NCBI GenBank assembly: GCA_025356075.1 | Contig: JANXUT010000053.1 | Coordinates: 62,001-126,000 of the forward strand | Length of the DNA stretch: 64,000 nt | Direction of reading: 5' to 3' | Origin: Pseudomonadota bacterium | Lineage (GTDB): Bacteria; Pseudomonadota; Gammaproteobacteria; Steroidobacterales; Steroidobacteraceae | Shown here: in pieces, positions 1 through 8,688 of the stretch | Numbering within the stretch: the stretch's first letter is position 1 | How the letters are laid out: the number at the start of each line of letters is the position of its first letter | Notes under the pieces: model-generated | Databases searched by the model: none | Told to the model about the DNA's origin: nothing | What the model saw: the letters and a program-made list of their open reading frames with translations, nothing else | Program-made: the position numbers and the translations under genes

Positions 1-1
1 G

Positions 2-250
2 ATGCAGCTGGCAGGGGAGGATTTCGGCTACGGGGCGACCGCGGCACCCTTCACGGTGCCGGCGCGTGGCGAGGGCGAATTCGAGACGATCGTGACGACC
101 GATCTTGCGACCACGCTCATGAAGATACTGCCGCGGCTGAAGGACCGGACCCAGCCGATCGAATACCGCCTCACCGGCAAGGTCGAGAGCGACCTCGCGT
201 TCCTGCGCACCGTGCCGTTCGATCAGCGCGGCAGCTTCACGCTCAACTAG
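2..250 (+). CDS. LEA14-like (WHy domain) protein, C-terminal part
   Basis: Only the last 82 residues are in the window; the gene begins upstream. The phrase AAPFTVPARGEGEFE followed by a VTTDL segment is typical of the C-terminal half of the water-stress/hypersensitive-response (LEA_2) beta-sandwich domain found in small, often lipidated, envelope proteins of proteobacteria. An ATG lies at the first complete codon, but the domain would then be cut in half, so I treat the gene as 5'-truncated by the window edge. It converges on the next gene and the two overlap by 8 bases at their 3' ends. Function is unknown; the family is linked to desiccation or stress tolerance. Confidence 0.65.
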   Translation: MQLAGEDFGYGATAAPFTVPARGEGEFETIVTTDLATTLMKILPRLKDRTQPIEYRLTGKVESDLAFLRTVPFDQRGSFTLN

Positions 251-1463
251 CGCGGACTTTCAGCGTCTCGCCGATGGTGTTCAGCATCGCGCGCAGGTAA
301 TCGTAGTCCGGGTGGCGGATGCGAATCCACGCATTCGCCATGTAGCCGGCCTCGACCGGCTGCGTCGGGGTGCCGGGCGGCGGCAGGTGCGAGGCGACGA
401 TCCATTCGCCGAACTTGTCGAACACCCGCTCGGCGCCCTCGTAGCCGTGGATCCTGCCATCGCGATCCGGTCTCAGCGCGATCATGCCGCACGCGTAGCG
501 GCGCGAGGGCTGCTGCGACGGGCGGCCATGCACGATCGCCATCGCCCACTCGCGGTAGACGTCGAACTCATTCGCTGCCGCATACACGTCCCACTGGCCG
601 ACGCCGGGCGGCCGGCAACCGATCTCCGAGAACTTGAGGCCCTTCGGGCCGAAGAACCACTCCATGTGGGTCGCCGAGGTGCCGATGCCGAGCACCTCGA
701 TGACGCGCCGTGCCATCGCGCGCACCTCCGCGTAGCCTTCAGCGTCCAGGCGGTTGGTGGCGATGATCTGTGGCGAGATCCAGCGCTCGCGCATTGCGAC
801 CAGCACGCCCGGGAAATAATGCGAGATGAATTCGTGCGCGACCTTGCCGTTGATCGCGATCGTATCGATGAAGCCCTCGTGGCCCTCGATGAATTCCTCG
901 AGCGCGACCGAGGCGCCGCGGCCGACGCCGGCGGCATTGAGCGCCGCCTCGAGTTCGGGCACGGTGTCGACGCGGCGCGTTCCCGCGGCGCCGGCGCCGG
1001 CGCGCGGCTTCACGATGAGCGGGAAGCCGACCTCGGCGGCGAAGGCGCGCCCACCCGCCAAGTCCTCCGCGCTCGTCGACCGCGCGCAGGGTACGCCCGC
1101 TTGGCGCAGCGCCTCCTTCATCGTCGGCTTGTCACGGCAGAGCCAGGCCGTCTTCACGCTCGTCCCGGCTATGCCGGTCGCCTCGCGTACCTGGGCGGCA
1201 CTCATGATGTGCGCCTCGACGGTCGCCTCCAGCCGGTCGACGCGAACGCGCTGCTGGATGCGGCGCACCGCCTGAAGGAGCGCGGCCTCGTTCACGACCG
1301 AGGAGACCTGCTCGTAATGCGCGAGCCAGCCGGCGAGCTCGGGATCCAGGTGCGACACCGGCCGTTCGCCGATGCCGATGACGCGGGCGCCCGCGGCGGC
1401 GAGGCCACGGGCAAATTCGCGCTGGTTATAGGGAAAGGCGGGTTCGACGAGGATGACGTTCAT
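243..1463 (-). CDS. ATP-grasp ligase paralog A (downstream of glgA)
   Basis: Predicted carboxylate-amine (or thiol) ligase of 406 residues. It has a Rossmann-like pre-ATP-grasp domain (residues 1-100), the phosphate-binding segment VKPRAGAGAAGT (151-162), paired glutamates in LEEFIEGHEG (188-197), HMEWF (266-270) and the metal-binding SEIGCRPPG (279-287). The ATG at 1463 is chosen because the sequence from MNVILVEPAF aligns residue for residue with the paralog at 3020. It lies 25 bases downstream of glgA on the same strand, so co-transcription is likely. The substrate is unknown. The layout recalls carbamoyl-phosphate-synthase-like or biotin-carboxylase-like ATP-grasp proteins rather than D-Ala-D-Ala ligase. 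Confidence 0.8.
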   Translation of the reverse strand: MNVILVEPAFPYNQREFARGLAAAGARVIGIGERPVSHLDPELAGWLAHYEQVSSVVNEAALLQAVRRIQQRVRVDRLEATVEAHIMSAAQVREATGIAGTSVKTAWLCRDKPTMKEALRQAGVPCARSTSAEDLAGGRAFAAEVGFPLIVKPRAGAGAAGTRRVDTVPELEAALNAAGVGRGASVALEEFIEGHEGFIDTIAINGKVAHEFISHYFPGVLVAMRERWISPQIIATNRLDAEGYAEVRAMARRVIEVLGIGTSATHMEWFFGPKGLKFSEIGCRPPGVGQWDVYAAANEFDVYREWAMAIVHGRPSQQPSRRYACGMIALRPDRDGRIHGYEGAERVFDKFGEWIVASHLPPPGTPTQPVEAGYMANAWIRIRHPDYDYLRAMLNTIGETLKVRAS

Positions 1464-1488
1464 GTGCGTTAGCCTGCCGCTCGCGGCG

Positions 1489-2949
1489 TCAGTCCGGCCC
1501 GACGAGGCGCCGGTACTGGTCGATGTAGAGCGCGCCCTGGCGCGTCCAGGAGAAATCCTCGGCCATGCCGTTCGCGACCAGGCGCTGCCAGTGGTCCTTG
1601 CGCGCAAACAGCGCGAGCGTCGCGTCGAGTGCCCACCTGAGCGCCGGCGCATCGAAATGATCGAACACGATGCCGGTGCCCTGGCCGGTGGAAGGCGAGT
1701 AGGCGCTGACGGAATCCGCGAGTCCGCCGGTGCGGCGCACGATCGGTACCGTGCCGTACTTGAGGCTGTACATCTGGTTCAAGCCGCACGGCTCGTAGAG
1801 CGAGGGCATCAGGAAGGCATCGGAGGCCGCCTCGATCCAGTGCGCCAGTTCCTCGCTGTAGCCCCGGTGGTAGACGACCCGCTCGGGGAACGCCCGTTGC
1901 AGCGCCGCGACGGATTCCTCGAAGCGCGGCTCGCCGTTGCCGACCGCGACGAAAACGATGGAGCGCGCGCGCAGTAGCGAGGGCAGCACCATCGGCAGGA
2001 GCTCGATGCCTTTCTGGGCTACGAGCCGACTGACGAGCCCGACGAAAAGCGTATCGGTGCCGGCGGCGATGCGCAGCCGCTCGGCGAAGGCCTGCTTCAC
2101 GGCCGCCTTGCCCGCCGGGTTGTCACGCGAGTAATGCAGCGGCAGGTGCCGGTCGGTCGCCGGGTTCCACTCCTCGTAGTCGACGCCGTTCAGGATGCCG
2201 ACGAGTCGATCGCCGCGGACCCTGAGGAAGCCATCGAGCCCGACGCCGTACTCGGGCGTGCAGATCTCGCGCGCGTAGGTCGGGCTCACCGTCGTCACGA
2301 GGTCGGCGTAGAGGATGCCGTGGAGGAGCGAGTTGATGCGCCCCGCCGCGAGATCCTCCTGGTGCAGCAGCCAGCTCGCCTCGCCGAGGCCAAGCGCATT
2401 GGCCTCGAGGGCGCTGAAGATGCCCTGGTAGCCGATGTTGTGGATCGTGAGCACGGACTTCGTCGCGCTGAAGAGTCGATCCCAGGCGTACAGGGTCCTG
2501 AGCAGCAGCGGGCCGAAGGCGGTGTGCCAGTCGTTGCAATGCAGGATGTGCGGGGCAAAGCCCATGCGCTGGCTGCACTCGAACGCGGCGCGCGTGAGCA
2601 GCACGAAGCGCCGGTGCTCGTCGGGCTCGGTCGTGTAGATGCCCGGCCGGTCGTAGAGCGCCGGGCAGTCGATGAAGTAGAGCTCGAGGCTGGAGCCCGG
2701 TGCCCGGCCGCTCAACACCGAGTAGCGATACTCCTGCCCGCCGAGGCTCAAGCCGAGGTTCTGCAGGAACTCGACCGGCCGGCGTTCGAAGGGCTGCTCG
2801 GCGATGCGCCGGTAGAGCGGAATGAACACCCTGACGTCATCGCCCCGCGCGTGCAGGTAGCGGCTGAGCGCCGCCGATACGTCGGCGAGACCGCCGGTCT
2901 TGGCGAGCGGGGCGTATTCGGCGGTGACGAACAGGACGCGGTAGGACAC
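1489..2949 (-). CDS. glgA: Glycogen synthase (ADP-glucose, GT5)
   Basis: Transfers glucose from ADP-glucose to the growing alpha-1,4-glucan in the cytoplasm. The 486 residues match the usual GlgA length. The N-terminus SYRVLFVTAEYAPLAKTGGL carries the ADP-glucose-binding KTGGL motif (residues 17-21). The C-terminal half has the GT-B signatures SLYEPCGLNQMYSLKYGT and RRTGGLADSV. The start is GTG. No branching enzyme, GlgC or GlgP is in the window; its neighbours are two ATP-grasp genes, one downstream and one divergent. A TATACT -10-like hexamer at 2959-2964 (minus strand) would place the transcript start only a few bases before the GTG. Confidence 0.95.
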   Translation of the reverse strand: MSYRVLFVTAEYAPLAKTGGLADVSAALSRYLHARGDDVRVFIPLYRRIAEQPFERRPVEFLQNLGLSLGGQEYRYSVLSGRAPGSSLELYFIDCPALYDRPGIYTTEPDEHRRFVLLTRAAFECSQRMGFAPHILHCNDWHTAFGPLLLRTLYAWDRLFSATKSVLTIHNIGYQGIFSALEANALGLGEASWLLHQEDLAAGRINSLLHGILYADLVTTVSPTYAREICTPEYGVGLDGFLRVRGDRLVGILNGVDYEEWNPATDRHLPLHYSRDNPAGKAAVKQAFAERLRIAAGTDTLFVGLVSRLVAQKGIELLPMVLPSLLRARSIVFVAVGNGEPRFEESVAALQRAFPERVVYHRGYSEELAHWIEAASDAFLMPSLYEPCGLNQMYSLKYGTVPIVRRTGGLADSVSAYSPSTGQGTGIVFDHFDAPALRWALDATLALFARKDHWQRLVANGMAEDFSWTRQGALYIDQYRRLVGPD

Positions 2950-3019
2950 GGCTTTTCGAGTATAGCGAAGCCGTTTTGCCGGGGCGTTGCGCTAGGATCG
3001 ACGGCCGGGGGGGGTGCCC

Positions 3020-4237
3020 ATGAACGTGCTGATGCTGTCGCCGGGCTACCCGGCGGAGATGCCGGAATTCACGCGCGGCCTCGTGGAGGTCGGCGCCTCC
3101 GTCATCGGGGTGGGCGACCAGCCGGTCGGGGGGCTGCCCGAGCGCACACGCCACACGCTCGCCGCCTACGTGCAGGTCGGCTCGCTCTGGGACGAGGCCC
3201 GCGCCGTCGCCGAGGTGCGTGAGGCGCTCGCGGGCCGGCGCATCGACCGGGTCGAGTCGCTGTGGGAGCCGCTGATGGTGCTCGCGGCGCGCCTCCGGGA
3301 GGCCCTTGGCGTGCCGGGCCTCGGCGTCGCGGACACGATTCCGTTTCGCGACAAGGAAGCGATGAAGGTGAAGCTGGACGCGGCCGGCATCCGCACGCCG
3401 CGCCACGTCGCAGCGACCAGCGTCGGCGCGGTGTGGGAGGCGGCCGAGCGGATCGGCTTCCCCGTCATCGTGAAGCCGATCGCGGGCGCCGGATCCGCCG
3501 ACACCTATCGCTGCGATTCGCCGGATGAGCTTAAGGACGTGCTGCCGCGCATCGCGCACGTGCCGAGCGTCAGCGTCGAGGAGTTCGTCGACGGCGAGGA
3601 GTACACCTTCGACACCGTCACCATCGACGGCCGGATCGCCTACTACAACGTCGCCTGGTACCGGCCGCGGCCGCTGATCGCCCGCTCCAACGAATGGATC
3701 AGCCCGCAGGTCGTGGCGCTTAGGGACCCCGACGCCGCCGAGCTTGCCGATGGCGTCCGGATGGGCGTCGAGGTCATCCGCGCGCTCGGCGTCGAGCGCG
3801 GCTTCACGCACATGGAGTGGTACAAGAAGGCCGATGGCGAGGTCGTGTTCGGCGAGATCGGCGCACGGCCACCGGGGGCACACCAGGTCGACCAGATGAA
3901 CTACGCCTGCGACTTCGACGTGTTCCGCGAATGGGCGCGCGCCGTGACCTTCGGTCGCTTCGATGCACCGATCGAGCGCAAGTACAACGTCGCGCTCATC
4001 TTCAAGCGTGCCCACGGGCAGGGCACCATCTATGCGGTCGAGGGACTCGAGGCGATCTACCGGCGCCACGGCGCGACAATCGCCTGGGACAACCTCTCGA
4101 AGATCGGCGCGCGCCGCCGCAACTGGCGCCAGACGCTCGTCTCCGACGGGTTCCTGATGATCCGTCACCCGGATCTCGCAACGACGCTCAGCATCGCGGA
4201 TGAGGTCGGCGAGCACGTGCGGCTGCTCGCCCGCTAG
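3020..4237 (+). CDS. ATP-grasp ligase paralog B (divergent from glgA)
   Basis: 405-residue ATP-grasp protein, clearly paralogous to the gene at 243-1463 (shared MNV start, FxRGL, VIGxG, VKPxAGAG at 151-158, EWISPQ, HMEW, EIGxRPPG). It is predicted to activate a carboxylate as acyl phosphate for attack by an amine. A GTG two codons upstream (3014) is an alternative start; ATG 3020 is preferred because a G-rich Shine-Dalgarno-like run lies just before it. Divergent from glgA with a 70-base spacer. The final third differs from paralog A, suggesting a different substrate. Substrate unknown. Confidence 0.8.
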   Translation: MNVLMLSPGYPAEMPEFTRGLVEVGASVIGVGDQPVGGLPERTRHTLAAYVQVGSLWDEARAVAEVREALAGRRIDRVESLWEPLMVLAARLREALGVPGLGVADTIPFRDKEAMKVKLDAAGIRTPRHVAATSVGAVWEAAERIGFPVIVKPIAGAGSADTYRCDSPDELKDVLPRIAHVPSVSVEEFVDGEEYTFDTVTIDGRIAYYNVAWYRPRPLIARSNEWISPQVVALRDPDAAELADGVRMGVEVIRALGVERGFTHMEWYKKADGEVVFGEIGARPPGAHQVDQMNYACDFDVFREWARAVTFGRFDAPIERKYNVALIFKRAHGQGTIYAVEGLEAIYRRHGATIAWDNLSKIGARRRNWRQTLVSDGFLMIRHPDLATTLSIADEVGEHVRLLAR

Positions 4238-4279
4238 ACTCGCCTGACGCCCACCAATCTCTCGCCGGAACGACACACC

Positions 4280-7102
4280 ATGCTGACGCGCGCCTCTGTC
4301 CTTGGATCCATGCTCGCAGTCTCGGGTGCGTGCTTCGCGGCCAACCCCGCGGCGAACGTCGACACGGGCCCCGACACCGCGGAAGCGGGCTCGATCGAGG
4401 AGATCGCGCACGCGACGACCGAGGCGCGCTTCCTGTCGCCCTGGGTCGCCTACCTGCCGGCCTCGGCGACGGTACCGTCGCCGCGTGCGTTTCTGCACCG
4501 CATCCCCGGCGCCCCCGGTGAATTCGTCGATTCGGCCAAGGCCTATGCGTACTGCCGCGCACTCGCCGCCGCCTCGCCGCGCGTGCGCATGTTCACGATT
4601 GGCCGCTCCGAGGAGGGCAGGGACATCGTGATGCTCGCGATCGCGGACGACGCCGGCATTGAGAACCTTGAGAAGCTCAAGCAAACGACCGCACTCCTCG
4701 GCGACGCCAGGCGCACCGATGCCGCGAGCGCCGCGAAGCTCATCGCGGCCGGCCGGCCGATTTACTACTTCAACGTGGGTCCGCATTCGGATGAGACCGG
4801 CGAGACCGAGTCGGTGCTCGAACTTGCCTATCGCCTCGCCGTGTCCGAGCAGCCGATGATCCGAAGGATCCGCGAGAGCATGGTCGTCCTTATCAACCCG
4901 GTCTCCAACCCGGACGGCCGCGACAAGCAGGTCGAGTGGTTCTACCGCTATCTCAAGGGCAAGACCGACCGCGCGACACTGCCACGGCAGGCGCCGCCGT
5001 ACTGGTCGAAGTACGCCTTCGTCGACATCAACCGCGACGCGCACCAGCAGACGCACGCGACGACGAAGGCCGTCCATAACATGTTCCACGACTGGCACCC
5101 GACCGTGGTGCACGACATGCACGAGGAGGTGCCGCTCCTCATGACCTGGAACGGTACCGGTCCCTACAACCCGAACATCGACCCGATCACCTTCACCGAA
5201 TTCCTCGAGCTCAGCTTCCACGAGGTCGAGGCGATGACGGCGCTCGGCATGCCGGGGGTCTCGACCTGGAACTTCGGCGACGGGTTCGCGCACCTTTATT
5301 CCGACTCGGTTGCGATGAACCACAACTCGATCGGCCGCGGCTACGAGACGATGGGCAACGGCAGCGCCGAGACGATGCTGCGCACCGCCGATGCCGACGC
5401 GACGACCCGCGAGTGGTATCGCGTCGTGCCGCCGCCCGCGACGCCGTTCCTCTGGTCGGCGCGCGACAACGTGAACTACAACGAGACGGGCGCGCTCGCC
5501 GCGCTCGACCAGGTCGCCTCGCACGCCAAGGACTTCCTCGCCAACTGGTACCGCAAGAGCTACAACTCACTGCACGCAGGGCTCGAGCACCCGCCCTACG
5601 CCTACCTGATCGCGGACGACCAGGGCGATCCTGCGCGCGTCGCGGCGCTCGTCGAGCGCCTGATGGCGCAGCGCATCGAGGTGCACCGCGCGAAGGCGCC
5701 GCTCAAGCTGAGCGATGGGGAGTATCCGGCCGGCACCTACGTCGTCCGGCTCGACCAGCCGTACCGAAACTACGCGGTGGATCTCCTGAGCCCGCAGCTC
5801 TACCCGAAGGATGGCGCGGATCCCTACGACGACGTGTCGTGGGAGCTCCCCGCCCACTATCACTTGAGCGTCGTGCCGACGGCCGACGCCTCGGTGCGCG
5901 ACGCTCCCCTCGATGCGCTCGCCGCGCCGCCGCATCCGCCGGGAGGCGTCGAGCACGCGGCGGCTGTTTACCTGCTGCGCGACACCGGGCAGGAGGGGCT
6001 CCTCGAGGCGCGCTATCGCCTCGGTGGCACGGCCATCGAGATCGCCGAGCACTCCTTCACCGTCGAGGGGGTCGACTACCCGGCGGGCTCGTGGATCGTG
6101 AAATCGGCGAGCGGCGTCGCCGACCGACTGCAGGCCGCGGGTGCCGCGCTCGGACTTAAGTTCATCGGCGTCGCGACCTCGCCGGAGGTGAAGCGCCATG
6201 CGGCGCCGGCGCCGCGGCTCGGCGTGTGGGTTCCGTGGGCGGATACCGATTCGATCGGCTGGATCCGCTATTCACTCGACCAGCGGCACGTGCCGTACGT
6301 GTACGTGCGCGACGAGGACATCCGCGCTGGCAAGCTCAAGCAGAAGCTCGACGTGATTCTCTACGGCAACGTCGATCTTGAATTCGCCGAGCAGGTGCAG
6401 GGCATCCCGAAAGCGTGGGGACCGATGCCGTTCAAGAAGACCGCGACGACGCCGAGCCACGGTACGCCCGCCTCCTCGGATGACATCACCGGTGGCATCG
6501 GCTGGGCGGGCCTTGCGGAGATCCAGTCGTTCACCGAGCAGGGCGGCCTGTTCGTGACGCTGGGGAGTGGCTCCATGCTGCCGCTGGAAGGCGGCATCGT
6601 GCGCGGCGTGCGCCGCGACGAAGGCGGCGTGCCGAGGAGCGCGGCGGGCGGCGGCGCCGCGGCGGCGGCGGCCTCGCACGATGCGGTGACCCGCACGCCA
6701 GGCGCCCACGTGCGCGTGTCCTTCGCCAGGCCCGAGCATCCGATTGCCTACGGCTACGCCGCGCGTACGCATGTCTTTCGCCAGAACTTCCCGCTCTACG
6801 CCGTGCCGCGTCGTTGGCTGCGCGCGTCCTACTGCACCACCTGCTTGGACGGTCCCTTCGATCCGCGTGGCGTCGTGCTCGAGTGGGGCGATCGCGAGGG
6901 CGCCCCCTTCCTGGTCAGTGGCCAGGTGTGGGGGGAGAGCAATCTCATCGGCCGGCCGGCGATCCTCGACATGCCCGTCGGCCACGGCCACGTCGTCGCG
7001 TTCAACTTCAACCCGCTGCACCGCGACCTGAATCGCGGCGACCAGCGGCTCTTGTGGAACGCGCTACTGAACTGGCAATCGATCGTCGCGGCGCACGACT
7101 GA
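4280..7102 (+). CDS. Secreted M14-family zinc metallocarboxypeptidase, large
   Basis: 940-residue exported peptidase. An N-terminal signal peptide (about residues 1-21, ending ACFAAN) precedes a zinc carboxypeptidase domain with the HxxE metal motif in GPHSDETGE (H169, E172), INPVSNPDGRD and FVDINRDAHQ, and a further histidine-rich stretch in VVHDMHEE. The C-terminal 500 residues are not a canonical M14 part and include a beta-rich region and an Ala/Gly-rich linker around residue 795. It probably degrades peptides in the periplasm or outside the cell. It begins 42 bases after ATP-grasp paralog B on the same strand, so it could be co-transcribed. Confidence 0.85.
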   Translation: MLTRASVLGSMLAVSGACFAANPAANVDTGPDTAEAGSIEEIAHATTEARFLSPWVAYLPASATVPSPRAFLHRIPGAPGEFVDSAKAYAYCRALAAASPRVRMFTIGRSEEGRDIVMLAIADDAGIENLEKLKQTTALLGDARRTDAASAAKLIAAGRPIYYFNVGPHSDETGETESVLELAYRLAVSEQPMIRRIRESMVVLINPVSNPDGRDKQVEWFYRYLKGKTDRATLPRQAPPYWSKYAFVDINRDAHQQTHATTKAVHNMFHDWHPTVVHDMHEEVPLLMTWNGTGPYNPNIDPITFTEFLELSFHEVEAMTALGMPGVSTWNFGDGFAHLYSDSVAMNHNSIGRGYETMGNGSAETMLRTADADATTREWYRVVPPPATPFLWSARDNVNYNETGALAALDQVASHAKDFLANWYRKSYNSLHAGLEHPPYAYLIADDQGDPARVAALVERLMAQRIEVHRAKAPLKLSDGEYPAGTYVVRLDQPYRNYAVDLLSPQLYPKDGADPYDDVSWELPAHYHLSVVPTADASVRDAPLDALAAPPHPPGGVEHAAAVYLLRDTGQEGLLEARYRLGGTAIEIAEHSFTVEGVDYPAGSWIVKSASGVADRLQAAGAALGLKFIGVATSPEVKRHAAPAPRLGVWVPWADTDSIGWIRYSLDQRHVPYVYVRDEDIRAGKLKQKLDVILYGNVDLEFAEQVQGIPKAWGPMPFKKTATTPSHGTPASSDDITGGIGWAGLAEIQSFTEQGGLFVTLGSGSMLPLEGGIVRGVRRDEGGVPRSAAGGGAAAAAASHDAVTRTPGAHVRVSFARPEHPIAYGYAARTHVFRQNFPLYAVPRRWLRASYCTTCLDGPFDPRGVVLEWGDREGAPFLVSGQVWGESNLIGRPAILDMPVGHGHVVAFNFNPLHRDLNRGDQRLLWNALLNWQSIVAAHD

Positions 7103-7122
7103 GGCTTCGGGCCGGCGTTGAT

Positions 7123-7140
7123 GGCGCGCGTGAGCGCGCC
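7123..7140. terminator. GC-rich hairpin between convergent genes
   Basis: GGCGCGC and GCGCGCC form a perfect 7-bp stem with a GTGA loop, midway between the stop codons of the M14 peptidase and the PBP7-like gene. There is no T-tract on either side, so it is at best a pause or bidirectional termination aid. Confidence 0.35.
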
Positions 7141-7150
7141 GTGCGGGGAG

Positions 7151-8128
7151 TCAGACGCGACGTGCGGCGAGACGCGGAGTCTCGGCCGAGAGGTGCGCTT
7201 CCATCCACTTCTTGATGCGCCGCGCATCGGCGACGCGGCTCTGCTTGCCGACGGAATCGAGGAGCACGATCACGACCGCGCGGCCCTCGATGATCGCCTT
7301 CATGACGAGGCACTTGCCGGCCTCGGCGATGTAGCCGGTCTTCTGCACGACGATGTTCCAGCTCGGATTCGACACGAGCGAGTCGGTGTTCCTGAACTCG
7401 AGCATGTGCCGGCCGACCGGCACCATGTAGCGGCTGTCGGTCGAGTAGGTCTGGATCGCCGTGTTCTGCGAAGCCGCGATCACCAGCTTGGCGAGATCCT
7501 CGGGGCTCGCGACGTTGTCGCTCGAGAGGCCCGTCGGTTCAACGAAGTGTGCCGTCGTCATGCCAAGCGCACGGGCCTTCGCGTTCATCGCCGCGACGCA
7601 GGCGGCAAGACCACCCGGATAGTTGCGGCCAAGCGCATTGGCAGCGCGATTCTCCGAGGACATCAGCGCGAGGTGCAGCAAGTCGCCGCGGCTGAGTTCC
7701 GTGCCGACCGTGAGCCGCGAGACGGTCCGCTTGTTGAGCGTCTGGTCGTCGCGGGTGATCTCAATTGTCTGGTTGAGCGGCTGGTTTGCCTCGAGCACGA
7801 CGAGAGCGGTCATGAGCTTGGTGATCGAGGCGATCGGCGTGACGACGTCGGCGTGCTTGGAGAAAAGCACGGAGGCAGTCGACTCATCGACGACGAGAGC
7901 GGCGCTCGAACGCAACGCCGGCTCATCCAGGCCGGTGCGGGTGCGCCTCGTGCGGGTGATCACGCGTCGCGCCGAAGCCTTGCTCGAAATCGACGGGCTG
8001 CCGCCGGCGGCGAGCGAATTGCCCTGCCCGTGAGAGCCGTCATCGCCTACCGCCATGGCCAATGCAGCCGGACTTGCTAGCAGCAGGAGCGCGGTGGTGA
8101 GGACCGCTGAGGAGATCGCGTTTTTCAT
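7151..8128 (-). CDS. pbpG: D-alanyl-D-alanine endopeptidase (PBP7 type, S11)
   Basis: Periplasmic penicillin-binding peptidase that cuts D-Ala-meso-DAP cross-links in peptidoglycan. The catalytic motifs are SITK (SxxK) in PIASITKLMTALVV, SEN (SxN) in SSENRAANAL, and KTG in VQKTGYIAEAG. A signal peptide follows MKNAISSAVLTTALLLLAS. I chose the ATG at 8128 over the one at 8158 because a promoter-like pair (8164-8191) would start transcription at about 8157, leaving the upstream ATG untranslated; the shorter form also begins directly with the signal peptide. Length 325 residues, normal for the family. Confidence 0.88.
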   Translation of the reverse strand: MKNAISSAVLTTALLLLASPAALAMAVGDDGSHGQGNSLAAGGSPSISSKASARRVITRTRRTRTGLDEPALRSSAALVVDESTASVLFSKHADVVTPIASITKLMTALVVLEANQPLNQTIEITRDDQTLNKRTVSRLTVGTELSRGDLLHLALMSSENRAANALGRNYPGGLAACVAAMNAKARALGMTTAHFVEPTGLSSDNVASPEDLAKLVIAASQNTAIQTYSTDSRYMVPVGRHMLEFRNTDSLVSNPSWNIVVQKTGYIAEAGKCLVMKAIIEGRAVVIVLLDSVGKQSRVADARRIKKWMEAHLSAETPRLAARRV

Positions 8129-8163
8129 CAGCGGCTTCGCTTCCAGGGCATTGACCATAATTT

Positions 8164-8191
8164 AGTGTAGCAAACCATACGCTTGCGTCCA
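8164..8191 (-). promoter_or_regulatory. Candidate sigma70 promoter of pbpG
   Basis: On the minus strand TGGACG (8191-8186), a 16-base spacer and TACACT (8169-8164) resemble a -35/-10 pair. Predicted start near 8157, about 29 bases before the ATG at 8128. Confidence 0.4.
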
Positions 8192-8328
8192 CGAAGCGTG
8201 ACTTAACCTGAACTTCTCGCGCTTAGCTGCCGGCCACCCCCCCGAATCGCGAGAGGCCGCTCAGGGGATTTTGCAGGCCGGGCAGGTCCGATTCCGCAGG
8301 CCCGTGCAAGCCGGCGGCCGCCAGCCCC

Positions 8329-8688
8329 TCACGGGGACTTTTCGTAAATCGCGTAGTACTTGCGGGCCGCCTCGAGGGTCTCCCAGGTGCCCGCGAACCC
8401 GGCGGGCACCACGAAGGCATCCCCGGCCGCGAACTCGACGCTGACCCCGTCGCTGCCCGTCAGCCGGATGCGCCCCTCGAGCAGGTGGCAGAACTCGTGC
8501 TCGGAGTAGCTGACCCGCCATTTCCCGGGGGTGCTCGCCCAGATGCCGCAATGGAACTGCTGCGAGGGGTCCGAGTAGTGGTTGGCGACCGTCGCCTGCG
8601 GGGCGCCGGCGAGGACCTTCACGGGGTCGAAGGGCGCGGCGACGGGCTCCACGACGTTGCGGAAGTCGACGATGCGGGGCGTCGTCAT
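8329..8688 (-). CDS. Cupin_3 (DUF861-type) domain protein
   Basis: 119-residue single-domain cupin. The core reads CGIWASTPGKW, SEHEFCHLLEGRIRLTGSDG and FAAGDAFVVPAGFAGTWE, the layout of the DUF861/EutQ-like cupins that include ureidoglycine aminohydrolase relatives. It may bind a metal through H/E residues of SEHEFCH, but enzymatic activity cannot be read from sequence. Last gene of the five-gene minus-strand operon; its ATG overlaps the stop of the esterase gene (ATGA), and GGAGGAGTT precedes it. A 200-base gap to pbpG follows downstream. Confidence 0.82.
   Translation of the reverse strand: MTTPRIVDFRNVVEPVAAPFDPVKVLAGAPQATVANHYSDPSQQFHCGIWASTPGKWRVSYSEHEFCHLLEGRIRLTGSDGVSVEFAAGDAFVVPAGFAGTWETLEAARKYYAIYEKSP

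Noticed and set aside
2837-5524. 895-codon open frame on the minus strand
   Set aside because: Antisense to the ATP-grasp and M14 genes; the composition is Arg/Val-rich, as expected from high-GC antisense frames, with no domain.
8187-8328. Intrinsic terminator after the cupin gene
   Set aside because: An imperfect GC hairpin can form around 8275-8310 but no T-tract follows on the minus strand.
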